DNA of 64,000 nucleotides from Nodosilinea sp. E11. GTDB taxonomy: Bacteria > Cyanobacteriota > Cyanobacteriia > Phormidesmidales > Phormidesmidaceae. This document shows, in pieces, positions 26,286 to 36,447 of the stretch; within the stretch, counting starts at the first letter, position 1, and every line of letters starts with the position of its first letter. The position numbers and the translations under genes were made by a program. Under the pieces are notes generated by a model. The model was not told the DNA's origin, searched no databases, and saw nothing but the letters and a program-made list of their open reading frames with translations. The DNA lies in assembly GCF_032813545.1 (NCBI RefSeq), contig NZ_CP136520.1, positions 3,032,001 to 3,096,000 on the forward strand, written 5' to 3'.

Positions 26286-29200
26286 ATGTCCGACGCAAAG
26301 GAACTTGAGATTCGGCTTCAGTTTCTCGACGAGGCCCAAGAATATCTAGAGACCCTGGGCACCCATTTGATGGGGCTGTCCCACACCTTCGAGGCCGCTA
26401 CGATCAACGAAGCTCTGCGGGCGGCCCACTCGATCAAAGGTGGGGCTGCCCTGATGGGGTTTCAGCTGCTGAGCGAGTTTGCTCACCGGCTCGAAGACAG
26501 CCTCAAGGTACTCAAGGTGCAGCGGGGCAAACTCGAGATCGATAACCCCTTAGAATCGCTGCTGCTGGCGGCGGTTGACTGCCTCAGCCAGGTGATGATT
26601 GGCCAGCGCCAGTGTCTCAGCCAAGGCAACCCCCACCAGTTGCCCGTCGAGGAGCCCTGGATTGAGCAGCACGCCGCTCCCATTTTTGAGCAACTGCACG
26701 ATCGCCTGGGCGACCCGGTAGAAGAAGACGTCTACTCGATGCTGTCTCCTGAAGAGGGCCAGGATGTGATTCCCCTGCTCTTTCAAAGTGAGGTAGAGGG
26801 CTGCCTCACGCGGCTAGAGGGAGCGCTGAGCGAACAGTCACCCTGTCTGCGCGAAGAGGCCCAAATTTTGGCCCAAGAGCTGGGTGGGCTGGGCGAAATG
26901 CTTCAGTTGGAGGCCTTTGTGGCCCTGTGCCAGTCGGTGGCGGCCCAGGTCACCGCCGCCGACGAGGAGGTTTTGGTGCGAGTGGTCGAAGCAGCGCTGG
27001 CGGTGTGGCGACGGACCCAAGCTTTGGTGCTGACCGGCAATTTAGGCGAAATTCCCGTTGAGCTGGCGATCGCCGATCTGCCCTTCGAGACTATCCCCAT
27101 TGCCACCCATCCCGATGCTCTCCTGGTCGATCTGGAGGATGGCGAAATTACGGCCCCCCTCTGGCCCCTGGGGGATGATCCGGCGCTGAGGCCCGACTAT
27201 ATCGAGGCCGACCTAGGGGCCGACGCCCTAAATGAGGCTAGTATCACCTGGCCAGAGGACGACCTGGGTGCTGACATGGTGGTTCCTTGGTCAGAGCTAG
27301 AAAGCGGTGTGCAGAGTAGTGCCGACCCTGAGGTATCTGCCCCCTGGTCAGCGGTGGGGGGCAGAGCCGTGTTTAATTTTGAAGATCGGGCGGCGGTTGA
27401 TTGGGATAACCCCCAAGGTACGGCCCCCAGCAGCAGCCCTGCCCCCGATGTTGACTCGGTCGATGACGACAGCACCGTGCGAGTGCCGGTTAAGCAGATC
27501 AACCAGCTCAGTGACCTGTTTGGTGAACTCACGATCGAGCGCCACCGCCTAGAGCTAGAGGTCAGTCGTCTGCGGGGGCTGGTGGGCACCATGCAGGCTC
27601 GCATGCACACCCTCGATCAGGCCAACAGTGACCTGCGCGCGGCCTACGATCGCGTGGCTACCCAAGATACGTCGGTGCCGCTGCTGCCTGCTGCCCCAGC
27701 GATGCAGAACGGCCTGGCGATCGCTTCCTCTAGCCTGCTACCCGTCTCTGCCGACACCACCCTGCAATCGCAGTTTGACGTGCTCGAACTCGATCAATAC
27801 CGCGACCTGCACCTGCCCTTTCGCGAAATTATTGAATCTATTATTCAGCTGCAAGAGGTGGGGGCCGACATTGAGCTGTCGCTCGATGGCACCGAGCAAA
27901 CCACCCACACCCTGCGCAAAACCTCCCGCCAGCTGCAAAAGAATATTACCCAGTTGCGTATGCGGCCCCTCTCAGATATTTTTGATCGCTATCCTCGCTC
28001 CCTGCGACAGATGTCGTTGCAGTACGACAAGCCAGTAGAACTCAAGCTCAAAGGCGATCGCACCCTGGTCGATCGCAACGTGCTAGAGGCCCTGCAAGAG
28101 CCACTGATGCACATCATTCGTAACTGCTTTGACCACGGCATTGAAGACGCCGCCACCCGGCAGCAGCGCGGCAAGCCCGCCGTCGGCACGATCACCATCA
28201 GCGCTGTGCAGCAGAGTAGCCGTACCATTATCACCATCCGCGACGATGGCGGCGGCATTGCAGTAGAAAAAATCCGCGATCGGGCTCGTCAAATGGGCCT
28301 CGATGCCAGCCTGCTCGCCGCCGCGAGCACCCAAGAGCTCCTGGCGCTGATTTTTGAGCCGGGCTTTAGCACCGCCAAAGAAGTCACCGATCTCTCCGGA
28401 CGCGGTATCGGCATGGACGTGGTGCGCAGCAAGCTAAAAGACATTCGCGGCGATATTCAAGTCGATACCCAGCCTGGCGAAGGAACCACCTTCACCCTGT
28501 CGATCCCCTTCACCCTCTCGGTGACGCGGGTGCTGATCACCGAGAGCAAGGGCATGCGTATGGCTTTTCCGGTGGATGCGATCGAAGAAATCTTTGCCCT
28601 ACCCACGGACGAGGTGCTCACCACCGCAGGCCGAGACAGCTTTGAGTGGAACGGCGAACTGGTGCAGCTGGTGCGCCTGGCCGACTGGCTCCAGTTCAAC
28701 TGCCCGGTGATTATCGAAAGCCCCGAAACCGCCCCGGCTATCTCGACCCCTACCGTGATGCTGGTGCAGGTCAACCAGCGGTTGGTCGGCCTGCAAGTCG
28801 ATCGATCTTGGGGTGAGCAAGAGGTGGCCCTTCGCCGAGTAATTGGCAATTTGCCCATGCCCAAGGGCTTCAATAGCTGCACCATCATGGGTGACGGCCA
28901 GGTCGTGCCCCTGGTTAACACCGCCGAATTGCTCTACTGGATCGCGAGCTGTGAAGCTTCGGGGGCCAGCACCCTAGAGGAAACTCCGATTCCCGCCTTT
29001 CTCGCCAGTGGCCCGCGCTATGAGGCTAGCACCGCTGCCCGCAGACCCACTGTGCTGCTGGTCGATGACTCGATCAATGTGCGTCGACTGCTAGCCCTCA
29101 CCCTCGAAAAAGCAGGCTACCAGGTAGCCCAAGCCAAAGATGGGCAAGATGCCCTCGACAAACTCACCGCCGGTTTGGCGGTTGAGGCGGTGATCTGCGA

Positions 29201-29423
29201 TGTCGAAATGCCCCGCCTCGATGGCTACGGGTTCTTGGCCCGGCTCAAAGCCAAAGCCGACCACGGAGATCTGCCCGTGGCCATGCTCACCTCGCGCAGC
29301 AGCAAAAAGCACCGCCAAATGGCCATGAGTTTAGGGGCTGCCGCCTACTTTACTAAACCCTACAACGAGCAGACCCTGCTCAAAACCCTCGAAGACATGA
29401 TTCAACCCGCCGTGGCGTCCTAA
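26286..29423 (+). CDS. pixL: Hybrid CheA histidine kinase with receiver (PixL-like)
   Basis: 1045 aa. Phosphotransfer domain with His48 in RAAHSIKGG, a long acidic linker, dimerisation helices (VKQINQLSDLFGELTIERHRLE), HATPase_c (N box IIRNCFDHGIE ~608, G1 RDDGGGI, G2 DLSGRGIGMDVV), a CheW-like regulatory domain (~738-890) and a C-terminal receiver (~918-1038) with VDDS, CDVEMPRLDG and TKPY. All kinase boxes are intact. It should accept input from the receptor at 22677 and phosphorylate CheY 21598 and its own receiver. Confidence 0.92.
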   Translation: MSDAKELEIRLQFLDEAQEYLETLGTHLMGLSHTFEAATINEALRAAHSIKGGAALMGFQLLSEFAHRLEDSLKVLKVQRGKLEIDNPLESLLLAAVDCLSQVMIGQRQCLSQGNPHQLPVEEPWIEQHAAPIFEQLHDRLGDPVEEDVYSMLSPEEGQDVIPLLFQSEVEGCLTRLEGALSEQSPCLREEAQILAQELGGLGEMLQLEAFVALCQSVAAQVTAADEEVLVRVVEAALAVWRRTQALVLTGNLGEIPVELAIADLPFETIPIATHPDALLVDLEDGEITAPLWPLGDDPALRPDYIEADLGADALNEASITWPEDDLGADMVVPWSELESGVQSSADPEVSAPWSAVGGRAVFNFEDRAAVDWDNPQGTAPSSSPAPDVDSVDDDSTVRVPVKQINQLSDLFGELTIERHRLELEVSRLRGLVGTMQARMHTLDQANSDLRAAYDRVATQDTSVPLLPAAPAMQNGLAIASSSLLPVSADTTLQSQFDVLELDQYRDLHLPFREIIESIIQLQEVGADIELSLDGTEQTTHTLRKTSRQLQKNITQLRMRPLSDIFDRYPRSLRQMSLQYDKPVELKLKGDRTLVDRNVLEALQEPLMHIIRNCFDHGIEDAATRQQRGKPAVGTITISAVQQSSRTIITIRDDGGGIAVEKIRDRARQMGLDASLLAAASTQELLALIFEPGFSTAKEVTDLSGRGIGMDVVRSKLKDIRGDIQVDTQPGEGTTFTLSIPFTLSVTRVLITESKGMRMAFPVDAIEEIFALPTDEVLTTAGRDSFEWNGELVQLVRLADWLQFNCPVIIESPETAPAISTPTVMLVQVNQRLVGLQVDRSWGEQEVALRRVIGNLPMPKGFNSCTIMGDGQVVPLVNTAELLYWIASCEASGASTLEETPIPAFLASGPRYEASTAARRPTVLLVDDSINVRRLLALTLEKAGYQVAQAKDGQDALDKLTAGLAVEAVICDVEMPRLDGYGFLARLKAKADHGDLPVAMLTSRSSKKHRQMAMSLGAAAYFTKPYNEQTLLKTLEDMIQPAVAS

Positions 29424-29527
29424 CGGAGTTTTAAGTGCTTAGGTTTAAATGCTTGGTGCTTAGTTAAGGGCTTAAATTCAAATCTCAAAATTCAAAATTC
29501 AAAGCTTTCTTCACTTCCCCTTTTTCC
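29424..29527. repeat. Short AT-rich tandem repeats after CheA
   Basis: TTAAGTGCTTAGGTTTAAATGCTTGGTGCTTAG-like and AAATTCAA-type direct repeats (~29470-29505) lie between CheA and the following CheW-like gene. This is another STRR-type family, AT-rich unlike the CCATCCA type. Confidence 0.5.
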
Positions 29528-30055
29528 ATGACTTCTGCCCTCACCCGTTATCGCCGTCTTCCCGCCCAAGAACCCACCCTGCGGCTGATTGCCTTTCAGC
29601 TCCGCCACAACTGGTTTTGTCTGCCCCTGGCGATGGCCCGCCGGGTAGTTGCTCCCCAGGATGACGGTCCGACTCGCGGTCTGGGCTTGACTCAGCTGCG
29701 CCATGAAAACGTTCCGATTATGGATGTCGCTGATCGGGTGTATCAATCGGTGCCGCTGCTGCCAGGTCAGACTAACTCTGACCTTAGCCTCTCAACCGTC
29801 CCAGCCTATGGGCCAGCGAACGATCAGACACCGTTGCTTCAGTCAATTGTGATCATTGACTCGTCTCAGTTTGGGATGCTGGGACTGCGGGTAGACGGTA
29901 TTCCTAGCCTAAAGAGAGCTCGCAAATCGGACTTCAGCGCGTTACCTGCCACATATTTGATGATGAATCATCTTCGGGGTATCACCACTTTGGTCACGTT
30001 AGATGCAACAGAGCCGCCTCTGTTCTTACTAGAGGTTGACTCTCTACTGCTCTAA
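29528..30055 (+). CDS. CheW-like domain protein (175 aa)
   Basis: Last gene of the first cluster. CheW-type strands are visible: RLIAFQLRHNWFCLPLAMARRVVAP, LGLTQLRHENVPIMDVADRVYQ and FGMLGLRVDGIPSLKRA. It is more diverged than the CheW at 21981, and the arginine-containing 'INLRG' loop is replaced by LRHENVPIMD. It may act as an accessory adaptor or sink. A strong terminator follows 65 bases later, ending the operon. Confidence 0.7.
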   Translation: MTSALTRYRRLPAQEPTLRLIAFQLRHNWFCLPLAMARRVVAPQDDGPTRGLGLTQLRHENVPIMDVADRVYQSVPLLPGQTNSDLSLSTVPAYGPANDQTPLLQSIVIIDSSQFGMLGLRVDGIPSLKRARKSDFSALPATYLMMNHLRGITTLVTLDATEPPLFLLEVDSLLL

Positions 30056-30115
30056 AAGAGAGAGCTCAACAAATGGCTGATTAAAATATTTCATTAAATC
30101 ATCATATCGGTTTAT

Positions 30116-30150
30116 AAAAAAGCTCCTGAAGTTACTTCAGGAGCTTTTTT
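30116..30150 (+). terminator. Rho-independent terminator of the first pix cluster
   Basis: AGCTCCTGAAG (30121-30131), loop TTA and CTTCAGGAGCT (30135-30145) form a perfect 11-bp stem. Five T follow on the right and five A precede on the left, so it could work in both directions. Confidence 0.93.
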
Positions 30151-30727
30151 GATGATCTTTGAAATGGGCTTATTTGATTGCTTTGTTCACAGCTTTGTCA
30201 CATTTTGGTTTTATCATTATAGATGTAATTAAATCCTTCTGATTGACGAGTAGAGTATGTAAATTTTTGCCAAAAATGAAGGGTGTAATGCCTGGAGTCT
30301 GAATCTTAAGTGGTTGAACTCAATCAGGAATTCAACTCATGTAATAGGTATGCTTTAGTTGCTAAGCCGCTGCTGAAATGGAGAATTAGTTTTTGGTTGA
30401 CTCAATCTTTTTGTTGTGGGTCTCTGGGATCAGGCGATCGCGCTGACTAAGCCCTAGGCATGTCTGTCGAGCATGGCAAATTTGACTAAGAAAGACTGCT
30501 TCTATACGTTAAATTTTAGGGATATTTGTCTGACTTAAGTCGCTGTACACTGGCGAAATTACTTGGCACTTGAATGATTGATGAGTGGAAGGTGATCATT
30601 GCTGTTTAACGTGAAAACAAGCCCGGTTTGCGATCGCATTTTGAGTATTTTGGTGAACTACTTTAATTTTGAATGTGGCTAATCTAAAACGGTTTTAGAT
30701 AACACTATTCTGTATTGAGTGCTTGGC
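30151..30727. other. 577-bp AT-rich intergenic region between the two chemotaxis clusters
   Basis: No gene supported. It must carry the promoter of the second cluster. No clear operator or repeat was noticed. Confidence 0.4.
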
Positions 30728-31936
30728 ATGAATGATAAATCGGTTCAGTATTCTAAGCCTTTGGCTTACTATTTGCAGGTTAAAAAGCTAAAAATTTTCT
30801 CGGTTCTAAAACACCAAAGCTTCAGTGGGGAGCTATTCTGGTCTTCTCCTACAGGACACCACTGGACTCTGTTTATTAATCAAGGCCAGGTGCTGTATGG
30901 CACGGGTGGAGTTCACCCGATCCGGCAATGGTACCGTCAGGTTCGGGCTCATGCTCCTGAACTTGATCTGGGGCAACTGGCTTTGCCGCAGGGTGCTACT
31001 TCCCCATCAGTCTGGCTTCACTGTTGGGACTATCACCTGCTTCTAGATTGGTTTCGCCAAGGATATTTGTCCAAAAAAGCGTTAGGAACAATTATTGCAA
31101 ACATCATTGCCGACATTTTGTTTGATGTAGTGCAGTCCCGAGCAACGCAATATCAGCTCACACGATATCCAGCCCTCGATCCCAACCAAGCACCCATCTA
31201 TCCAGACAATACGGAGCGGCTGTTTGCGATTACAGATCTCTGGCAATCGTGGCTGGAGGTGGGGCTAGAGGCTTACTCGCCTAACCTGGCTCCCGTAATT
31301 GTGCATCCTGAGAAAATCCAAACCCATGTTTCGCCTCAGGTTTATACATCGCTCATTCATCTGCTAGATGGTCAACGTAGTCTCAGAGATTTAGCGGTCA
31401 AACTGGGGCAAGACGTGCTTACGCTAACCCAAGTGTTGCAGCCTTACATTCGCGCAGGTTGGATTAGCCTAGTTGAAATCGCTGACTATGCTCCGGTTAT
31501 AGGAGCTGGGCTAAATGCTTCAACGGTCAAGAATGCGGGAAATAAACTGTGCGATCGCTCCGTAACCATTGCCTGTGTTGATGACAGCCCTATGGTTTGT
31601 CAAACTTTGGGTCAAGTGATTCGAGCCGCAGACTATAATTTTGTGGCTATTACAGAGGGGGTAAAAGCTATTCCAATTTTACTGGCCCAAAAGCCTGATC
31701 TGATATTTCTAGATTTAGTTATGCCCGATGCAAGTGGTTATGAAATTTGTAGTAATTTACGCAAAATCTCTTATTTTAAAAATGTTCCAATCATTATTCT
31801 CAGTGGCAACGATGGCTTGGTTGATCAAGTGCGAGCTCGCCTGCTGGGGGCTACCGACTTTTTGAGCAAGCCAATAGAGCCGATTGTCATTCTTTCGGTA
31901 ATTCAAAAATATCTCAAGCATTTGATTGTAGCTTGA
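30728..31936 (+). CDS. Second PatA/PixG-like response regulator
   Basis: 402 aa from ATG 30728 (MNDKSVQYSKPLAYYLQVKK). PatA-type N-terminal region (SGELFWSSPTGHHWTLFINQGQVLYGTGG, then a helical part) includes a winged-helix-like stretch (SLIHLLDGQRSLRDLAVKLGQ). A C-terminal receiver (~279-400) has ACVDDSPMV, Asp in LIFLDLVMPDASG, and Lys in FLSKPI. It is paralogous to the protein at 20315 but clearly diverged and less GC-rich. It begins a second cluster with the same gene order. Confidence 0.85.
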   Translation: MNDKSVQYSKPLAYYLQVKKLKIFSVLKHQSFSGELFWSSPTGHHWTLFINQGQVLYGTGGVHPIRQWYRQVRAHAPELDLGQLALPQGATSPSVWLHCWDYHLLLDWFRQGYLSKKALGTIIANIIADILFDVVQSRATQYQLTRYPALDPNQAPIYPDNTERLFAITDLWQSWLEVGLEAYSPNLAPVIVHPEKIQTHVSPQVYTSLIHLLDGQRSLRDLAVKLGQDVLTLTQVLQPYIRAGWISLVEIADYAPVIGAGLNASTVKNAGNKLCDRSVTIACVDDSPMVCQTLGQVIRAADYNFVAITEGVKAIPILLAQKPDLIFLDLVMPDASGYEICSNLRKISYFKNVPIIILSGNDGLVDQVRARLLGATDFLSKPIEPIVILSVIQKYLKHLIVA

Positions 31937-32040
31937 TTGTATAACCCTAAAAACGCTGCTTGCCTTGCTCAATTAGGCTTTTTTAGGGAATTGAATTCGT
32001 GGTCTGAGTCAAATTAATTTGTATTTTGGTGAAGCTTGTT

Positions 32041-32406
32041 ATGAGTAAAGTTTTGATTGTTGAAGATAGCCTGACCGATAAAGAAATTCTCACCCTCTGC
32101 CTGCGCGATCGCGGTATTACCGTGCTTGCCGCAAACAGCGCAGCAGAAGCGTTAGAACAGGTCAAAATCCATCGCTTTGATCTCATTATTCTCGATGTGG
32201 TACTGCCCGATCGCAGCGGGTTTGAAATTTGCCGTGAGCTTAAAGAAGACATCACCACTAAGCAGGTACCTGTGATCATGTGCTCGACCAAAGGCACTGA
32301 AATGGATAAGTTTTGGGGGCTAAAGCAGGGGGCCGACGCCTACCTGGCCAAACCGATTGACCAAGACGAACTGATGCAGACCGTGAATCAGCTGGTCAAA
32401 GTTTAG
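32041..32406 (+). CDS. Second CheY-like response regulator
   Basis: 121-aa receiver from ATG 32041 (MSKVLIVEDSLTDKEIL); the frame is open to 32026. Phospho-acceptor Asp in LIILDVVLPDRSG and conserved Lys in AYLAKPI. It ends ...QLVKV with no output domain. Its counterpart in the first cluster is 21598. Confidence 0.92.
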   Translation: MSKVLIVEDSLTDKEILTLCLRDRGITVLAANSAAEALEQVKIHRFDLIILDVVLPDRSGFEICRELKEDITTKQVPVIMCSTKGTEMDKFWGLKQGADAYLAKPIDQDELMQTVNQLVKV

Positions 32407-32545
32407 GGCTATCCCCTGAGAAATCGAAGGCAACCGCTAAGCGCTGAGTGGGATGCAAGGCTGTGCAACCCGCTAGAGACAGGCCTAGATGGGTGCTGCT
32501 GGTGCTCTGCCCACCTATATATCTAGAACTTAAGGATGCTGAGCT

Positions 32546-33187
32546 ATGGATTTTGAAGCCGCGATCGCCTCTGAGGCCAAAGCCGCGACCTCTGACTCCC
32601 CAGAGCCCTCTTTCCCGGCGGCGGAAGCCGATCGCTTGATCGAAGCGGCCAGTAGTGGACCATCAGAGGCGCAATTCTTGCAGGTTACCCTCAACGGAGA
32701 TTTGCCCTTGCTGCTGCCGGGGGCCAACCTGGTCGAAATCTTGAAGCTGGCCATTGGCCAGGTGGTACCGATGTTTGAAATGGCCCCTTGGGTGATGGGC
32801 ATCTATAACTGGCGGGGCGACATGTTGTGGGTGGCCGATCTAGGCCATTTCCTAGGGTTTGCCCCCTGGTACAACCAGGCCGAAGCCGCCACCCGGCACA
32901 CCGTGGTGGTGCTCAAGCCCCCCTACTCGGCGTCCCAGTCCGGCGATGAACCCTCCACCCTGGGCTTGGTGGTCAGTGCTGTCGATGCCATGGTGACTTA
33001 CCCCACCGACGCCATTCAGCCAGTGCTCAACGCTGGGGCGGGGGCCGCCGAAGGCGTGCGTGGGTTGCCCATTGAACCCCATCTGTTGCCTTTTCTTCAA
33101 GGGTGCTGCTTCGATAGCGCTGGCCAACCGCAGCTGATTTTAGACGGCACGGCGGTTTTGGCGGCCATGGCTCAGCTACAGCGTTAA
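32546..33187 (+). CDS. Second CheW-like adaptor
   Basis: 213 aa. An Ala/Glu-rich N-terminal extension (~1-45) precedes a CheW barrel: LQVTLNGDLPLLLPGANLVEILKL, PWVMGIYNWRGDMLWVADLGHFLGF and LGLVVSAVDAMVTYP. The NWRG segment corresponds to the INLRG loop of CheW. Unlike the first cluster, this gene is not overlapped with the CheY gene; 139 bases separate them. Confidence 0.88.
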   Translation: MDFEAAIASEAKAATSDSPEPSFPAAEADRLIEAASSGPSEAQFLQVTLNGDLPLLLPGANLVEILKLAIGQVVPMFEMAPWVMGIYNWRGDMLWVADLGHFLGFAPWYNQAEAATRHTVVVLKPPYSASQSGDEPSTLGLVVSAVDAMVTYPTDAIQPVLNAGAGAAEGVRGLPIEPHLLPFLQGCCFDSAGQPQLILDGTAVLAAMAQLQR

Positions 33188-33296
33188 TCCGGCCAGATTT
33201 TTTGACGCCGGTTTGCCGTCTACCGTGCCCACCGTTGCTGGCTGTCCCCCAGCCTTTCCTTCAACCCACTTAATCAACTTTTTAAGGTTATTTGCT

Positions 33297-36239
33297 ATGA
33301 CTCAAATGCCCTCGTTGTCTCAGCCTTCCCAACCATCCCAGATGGTTGAGGCCAATGACTATAGCCCCGTTGCCCCTAAGCCCAAACCCTCAACCGTTAA
33401 GTCCTACTTTGCGGGGCGCACCCTGAGGCAGCAGCTCTTGGCTACGGTTCTGCCCTTGACTCTGCTACCTCTGCTAGCGGAAAATGTCATTTCCTACGGG
33501 CTAACCCAAGGCCGCACCCGTACTGCCATCAACCAGGAGTTGCGGGGTCAAGCGCTGCTGGCCAGCGAAAACATGGGTAGTAACCTCACAACGCAGATCG
33601 CCTTTGCCGAGGTCTTCGCCCAAAACCCCCTCGTCTTAGACAAAGTGCGCCGCGATCGTACCCTGGCGGATAGCCTCAACCTGCCGGAGCAGCCAGAGGC
33701 AACCCTCGAATCACGCTTCACGCAGTCTAGGCAGCTGGCTCCTAACCCTGCGTTTAATGAGTATCTCGCCCAGACCGCTGAGATTAAACAGTTTGCTGAG
33801 ATTATCGTTACCGAGGCCAACGGCTTCAACGTGGGCTATAGCAGCCTGCCCTCTGACTTTGTGCAATCTGGTGAAGACTGGTGGGAGCTAGCTAAAAGCG
33901 AGGGGGTTTGGGTTGGCCAGCCCGGTTCTGACGACGCTACCTTGCAGGCCGGTATTGACTTGAGCTATGCCATTCGCGATCCCAACAGCGACGAATTTTT
34001 GGGGGTGGTGAAGTTCTTTATTACGGCTCTACAGTTTGAGCAGCTCAGCCAGTACCTGGCCAACGCTGGTCTTCAGGGCTCTCAGCAGGTGCAGCTGTAC
34101 GAACCTAGCGCTAACTTCGTACTGGCTAACTTTAACCAGCAGGGGCAAGAGGCCGCTCTAGCGAATGAACCTCTTAACCTGGTTGGTGGCCAGGTGATCG
34201 GTGACCTTGCCACGGCCCTCACCGCAGCCACTCTTGCCGACTCCCCCACGGCCATCAACGACCTTCAACAGCAGCTCAGAGCTGCCTCGCCGATAAAAGA
34301 TTTAGAAGTCTCTGCCGCCTCTGTTGAGGGCTCAGACAGCTTTGTCGCCACCTTTTCTTACCAAGGCAAACAATATTCGATGGCAACGGTGCCCCGGCTT
34401 AGCTGGGTGGCGATCGCCTCTATGGATATTGCCGAAATTCGCGCTTCTGGTCGCGATAACCTGGTTACCCTGGGGCTGCTAAGTTTGGTGCTGGGCGGTG
34501 TAGCCACCCTGCTGACCGTAGCCGTAGCCCGGCAGGTCTCCTCACCGCTCGATGCGTTGGCTGGCACAGCTCAAGAGGTATCCCAGGGCAACCTCAACGC
34601 CAGGGCCGAACTGACCGGGTCGTCTGAGGCCCAAACCCTAGCCCAAACCTTTAACGAGCTGGTGGTGCGGGTGCGCGGCTTCCTGCGCGAGCAAACCCTT
34701 AACACCCGCCGGGCCAACCTGGCCGCTGCCATTACCGGGGTTCAAGCCGTTGATTCGACCGACCTGTTGCCCATTTACGATCGCCTGGTAACTGAGGTTC
34801 GCGATATTCTTGAGTCCGATCGAGTCGTGATTTACCAGTTCAACCCCGACTGGAGTGGGCAAATTGTGGCTGAGTCGGTGGCGGCTATGCTATCCAGTGC
34901 CTACGATCAGCAGCTGGGCGATCCCTGCATTCCCACCGAAACGCTAGATAAATATCGGAGCGCAGGCATGCTCCTTGAAGACAACGTTGCTACGGCTACG
35001 TTTCACCCCGAGCACCTAGCGCTGCTACAAAGTCTTGAAGTCAAATCTATTTTGGGCGTGCCTGTGCTGAGCCGGGGTAAGCTATACGGCTTGCTAATTA
35101 CCCACCACTGCCAAGCGGTGCACCCTTGGCAGGAGGTCGAAGTTGACTTTCTCCAGCAGATTGGTCTGCAACTGGGTCTGGTGATCGAGCGGGTGCAGCT
35201 GATCGAGCAAACCCGCTCCCTAGCCGAAGAACAGCGGCAGATTAAAGAAGGCCTTCAGCGCAGCGCCCTGCAACTGCTGATGGATGTGGACCCCGTCAGC
35301 CAGGGCAACCTGACTGTGCGCGCCCAGGTTACCGAAGACGAAATTGGCACCCTGGCCGACTCCTACAACGCCACCATTGCTAACCTGCGTAAAATTGTGG
35401 TGCAGGTGCAAGACGCCTCCCGCCAGGTGGCCGACACCACTGACGTCAACCAAACCTCGGTACTTACCCTGGCCGAGTCGGCAACGCAGCAGGCCCAGTC
35501 GATGCTGGCCGCCCTCGATCGCGTCCAGGAGTTGACTAGCTCAGTGCAGTTGGTGGCCACCAACGCTGAAAAAGCCGAGGCGGCTGTGCTCCAGGCAGAG
35601 CAAACCGTGGCCCAGGGCGACGACGCCATGAACCGCACCGTAGACGGCATCATGGCCATTCGTGAAACGGTGGCTGACACTGCTAAAAAAGTGAAGCGCC
35701 TGGGCGAATCGTCCCAAAAAATCTCTAACGTCGTGAACCTGATTAGCGGCTTTGCCGCCCAGACCAACATGCTCGCGCTCAACGCCTCCATTGAGGCCTC
35801 TCGGGCTGGTGAAGGGGGCAAAGGCTTTGCGGTGGTCGCCGAAGAAGTGCGCGAACTGGCCCGGCAGTCGGCAGAAGCCACCACCGAGATTGAGAAACTG
35901 GTGGCCAGCATTCAGTCCGAAACCAACGCCGTAGTCACGGCCATGGAAACTGGTACCGAGCAGGTGGTCACCGGCACCCAGCTAGTGGATGAAACCCGCC
36001 AGAGCCTCAACCAAATCACCGCCGTCAGTCGCCAGATTAGCGCCCTGGTCGCGGCGATCGCCGATGCCACCGTCGTTCAATCGCAAGCCTCTGAGGTGGT
36101 GAGCAAGACTATTAATAATGTGGCGATCACCGCCAGCCAAAACTCCAGCGCCGCCAACCAAGTGTCTGACGCCTTCGCTGAACTCCGCTCTGTAGCCCAG
36201 GCGTTGCAGGAAGAAGTAGGTCGATTCAAGGTCAGCTAG
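33297..36239 (+). CDS. Second MCP: Cache-like sensor, HAMP, one degenerate CBCR-like GAF, signalling domain
   Basis: 980 aa from ATG 33297. Transmembrane helices ~47-66 and ~389-414 flank a ~320-residue periplasmic region with Cache-like features (FNVGYSSLPSDFVQSGEDWWELAKSEG). Then HAMP, one GAF (~475-640) and the MA domain with FAAQTNMLALNASIEASRAGE. The GAF is CBCR-like with DPCI (Cys544). The canonical Cys exactly 28 residues later is Glu572 followed by His573 (FHPEHLALL), so normal thioether bilin attachment there is not possible. It probably reads a periplasmic ligand, or binds a bilin in another way. Confidence 0.85.
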   Translation: MTQMPSLSQPSQPSQMVEANDYSPVAPKPKPSTVKSYFAGRTLRQQLLATVLPLTLLPLLAENVISYGLTQGRTRTAINQELRGQALLASENMGSNLTTQIAFAEVFAQNPLVLDKVRRDRTLADSLNLPEQPEATLESRFTQSRQLAPNPAFNEYLAQTAEIKQFAEIIVTEANGFNVGYSSLPSDFVQSGEDWWELAKSEGVWVGQPGSDDATLQAGIDLSYAIRDPNSDEFLGVVKFFITALQFEQLSQYLANAGLQGSQQVQLYEPSANFVLANFNQQGQEAALANEPLNLVGGQVIGDLATALTAATLADSPTAINDLQQQLRAASPIKDLEVSAASVEGSDSFVATFSYQGKQYSMATVPRLSWVAIASMDIAEIRASGRDNLVTLGLLSLVLGGVATLLTVAVARQVSSPLDALAGTAQEVSQGNLNARAELTGSSEAQTLAQTFNELVVRVRGFLREQTLNTRRANLAAAITGVQAVDSTDLLPIYDRLVTEVRDILESDRVVIYQFNPDWSGQIVAESVAAMLSSAYDQQLGDPCIPTETLDKYRSAGMLLEDNVATATFHPEHLALLQSLEVKSILGVPVLSRGKLYGLLITHHCQAVHPWQEVEVDFLQQIGLQLGLVIERVQLIEQTRSLAEEQRQIKEGLQRSALQLLMDVDPVSQGNLTVRAQVTEDEIGTLADSYNATIANLRKIVVQVQDASRQVADTTDVNQTSVLTLAESATQQAQSMLAALDRVQELTSSVQLVATNAEKAEAAVLQAEQTVAQGDDAMNRTVDGIMAIRETVADTAKKVKRLGESSQKISNVVNLISGFAAQTNMLALNASIEASRAGEGGKGFAVVAEEVRELARQSAEATTEIEKLVASIQSETNAVVTAMETGTEQVVTGTQLVDETRQSLNQITAVSRQISALVAAIADATVVQSQASEVVSKTINNVAITASQNSSAANQVSDAFAELRSVAQALQEEVGRFKVS

Positions 36240-36447
36240 AAGAGTGGATGGGTGGGGGGTAGGGGGTGCATGGGTGTAATTTGGCCCCCAATGAACCCGT
36301 AGGGTGGGCATTGCCCACCATTAACCCATCGGTAACCCCTAAATCTCTGCCTTAGAACCGCATCAACAACAGCTGACCTGCCTTCAGTTTTCTTTCTCTC
36401 CCCCACTCCCCTCTGCCCTCACCCCTACCCATCCACCCCCCCCTGCC
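36240..36447. repeat. Repeat-filled junction between second MCP and CheA
   Basis: GGGTGGATGGGTGG-type short repeats at the left, CCCCTACCCATCCACCC at the right, and between them the palindrome GGTGGGCATTGCCCACC (36303-36319, preceded by GTAG), a common cyanobacterial interspersed repeat. No gene. Confidence 0.65.
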
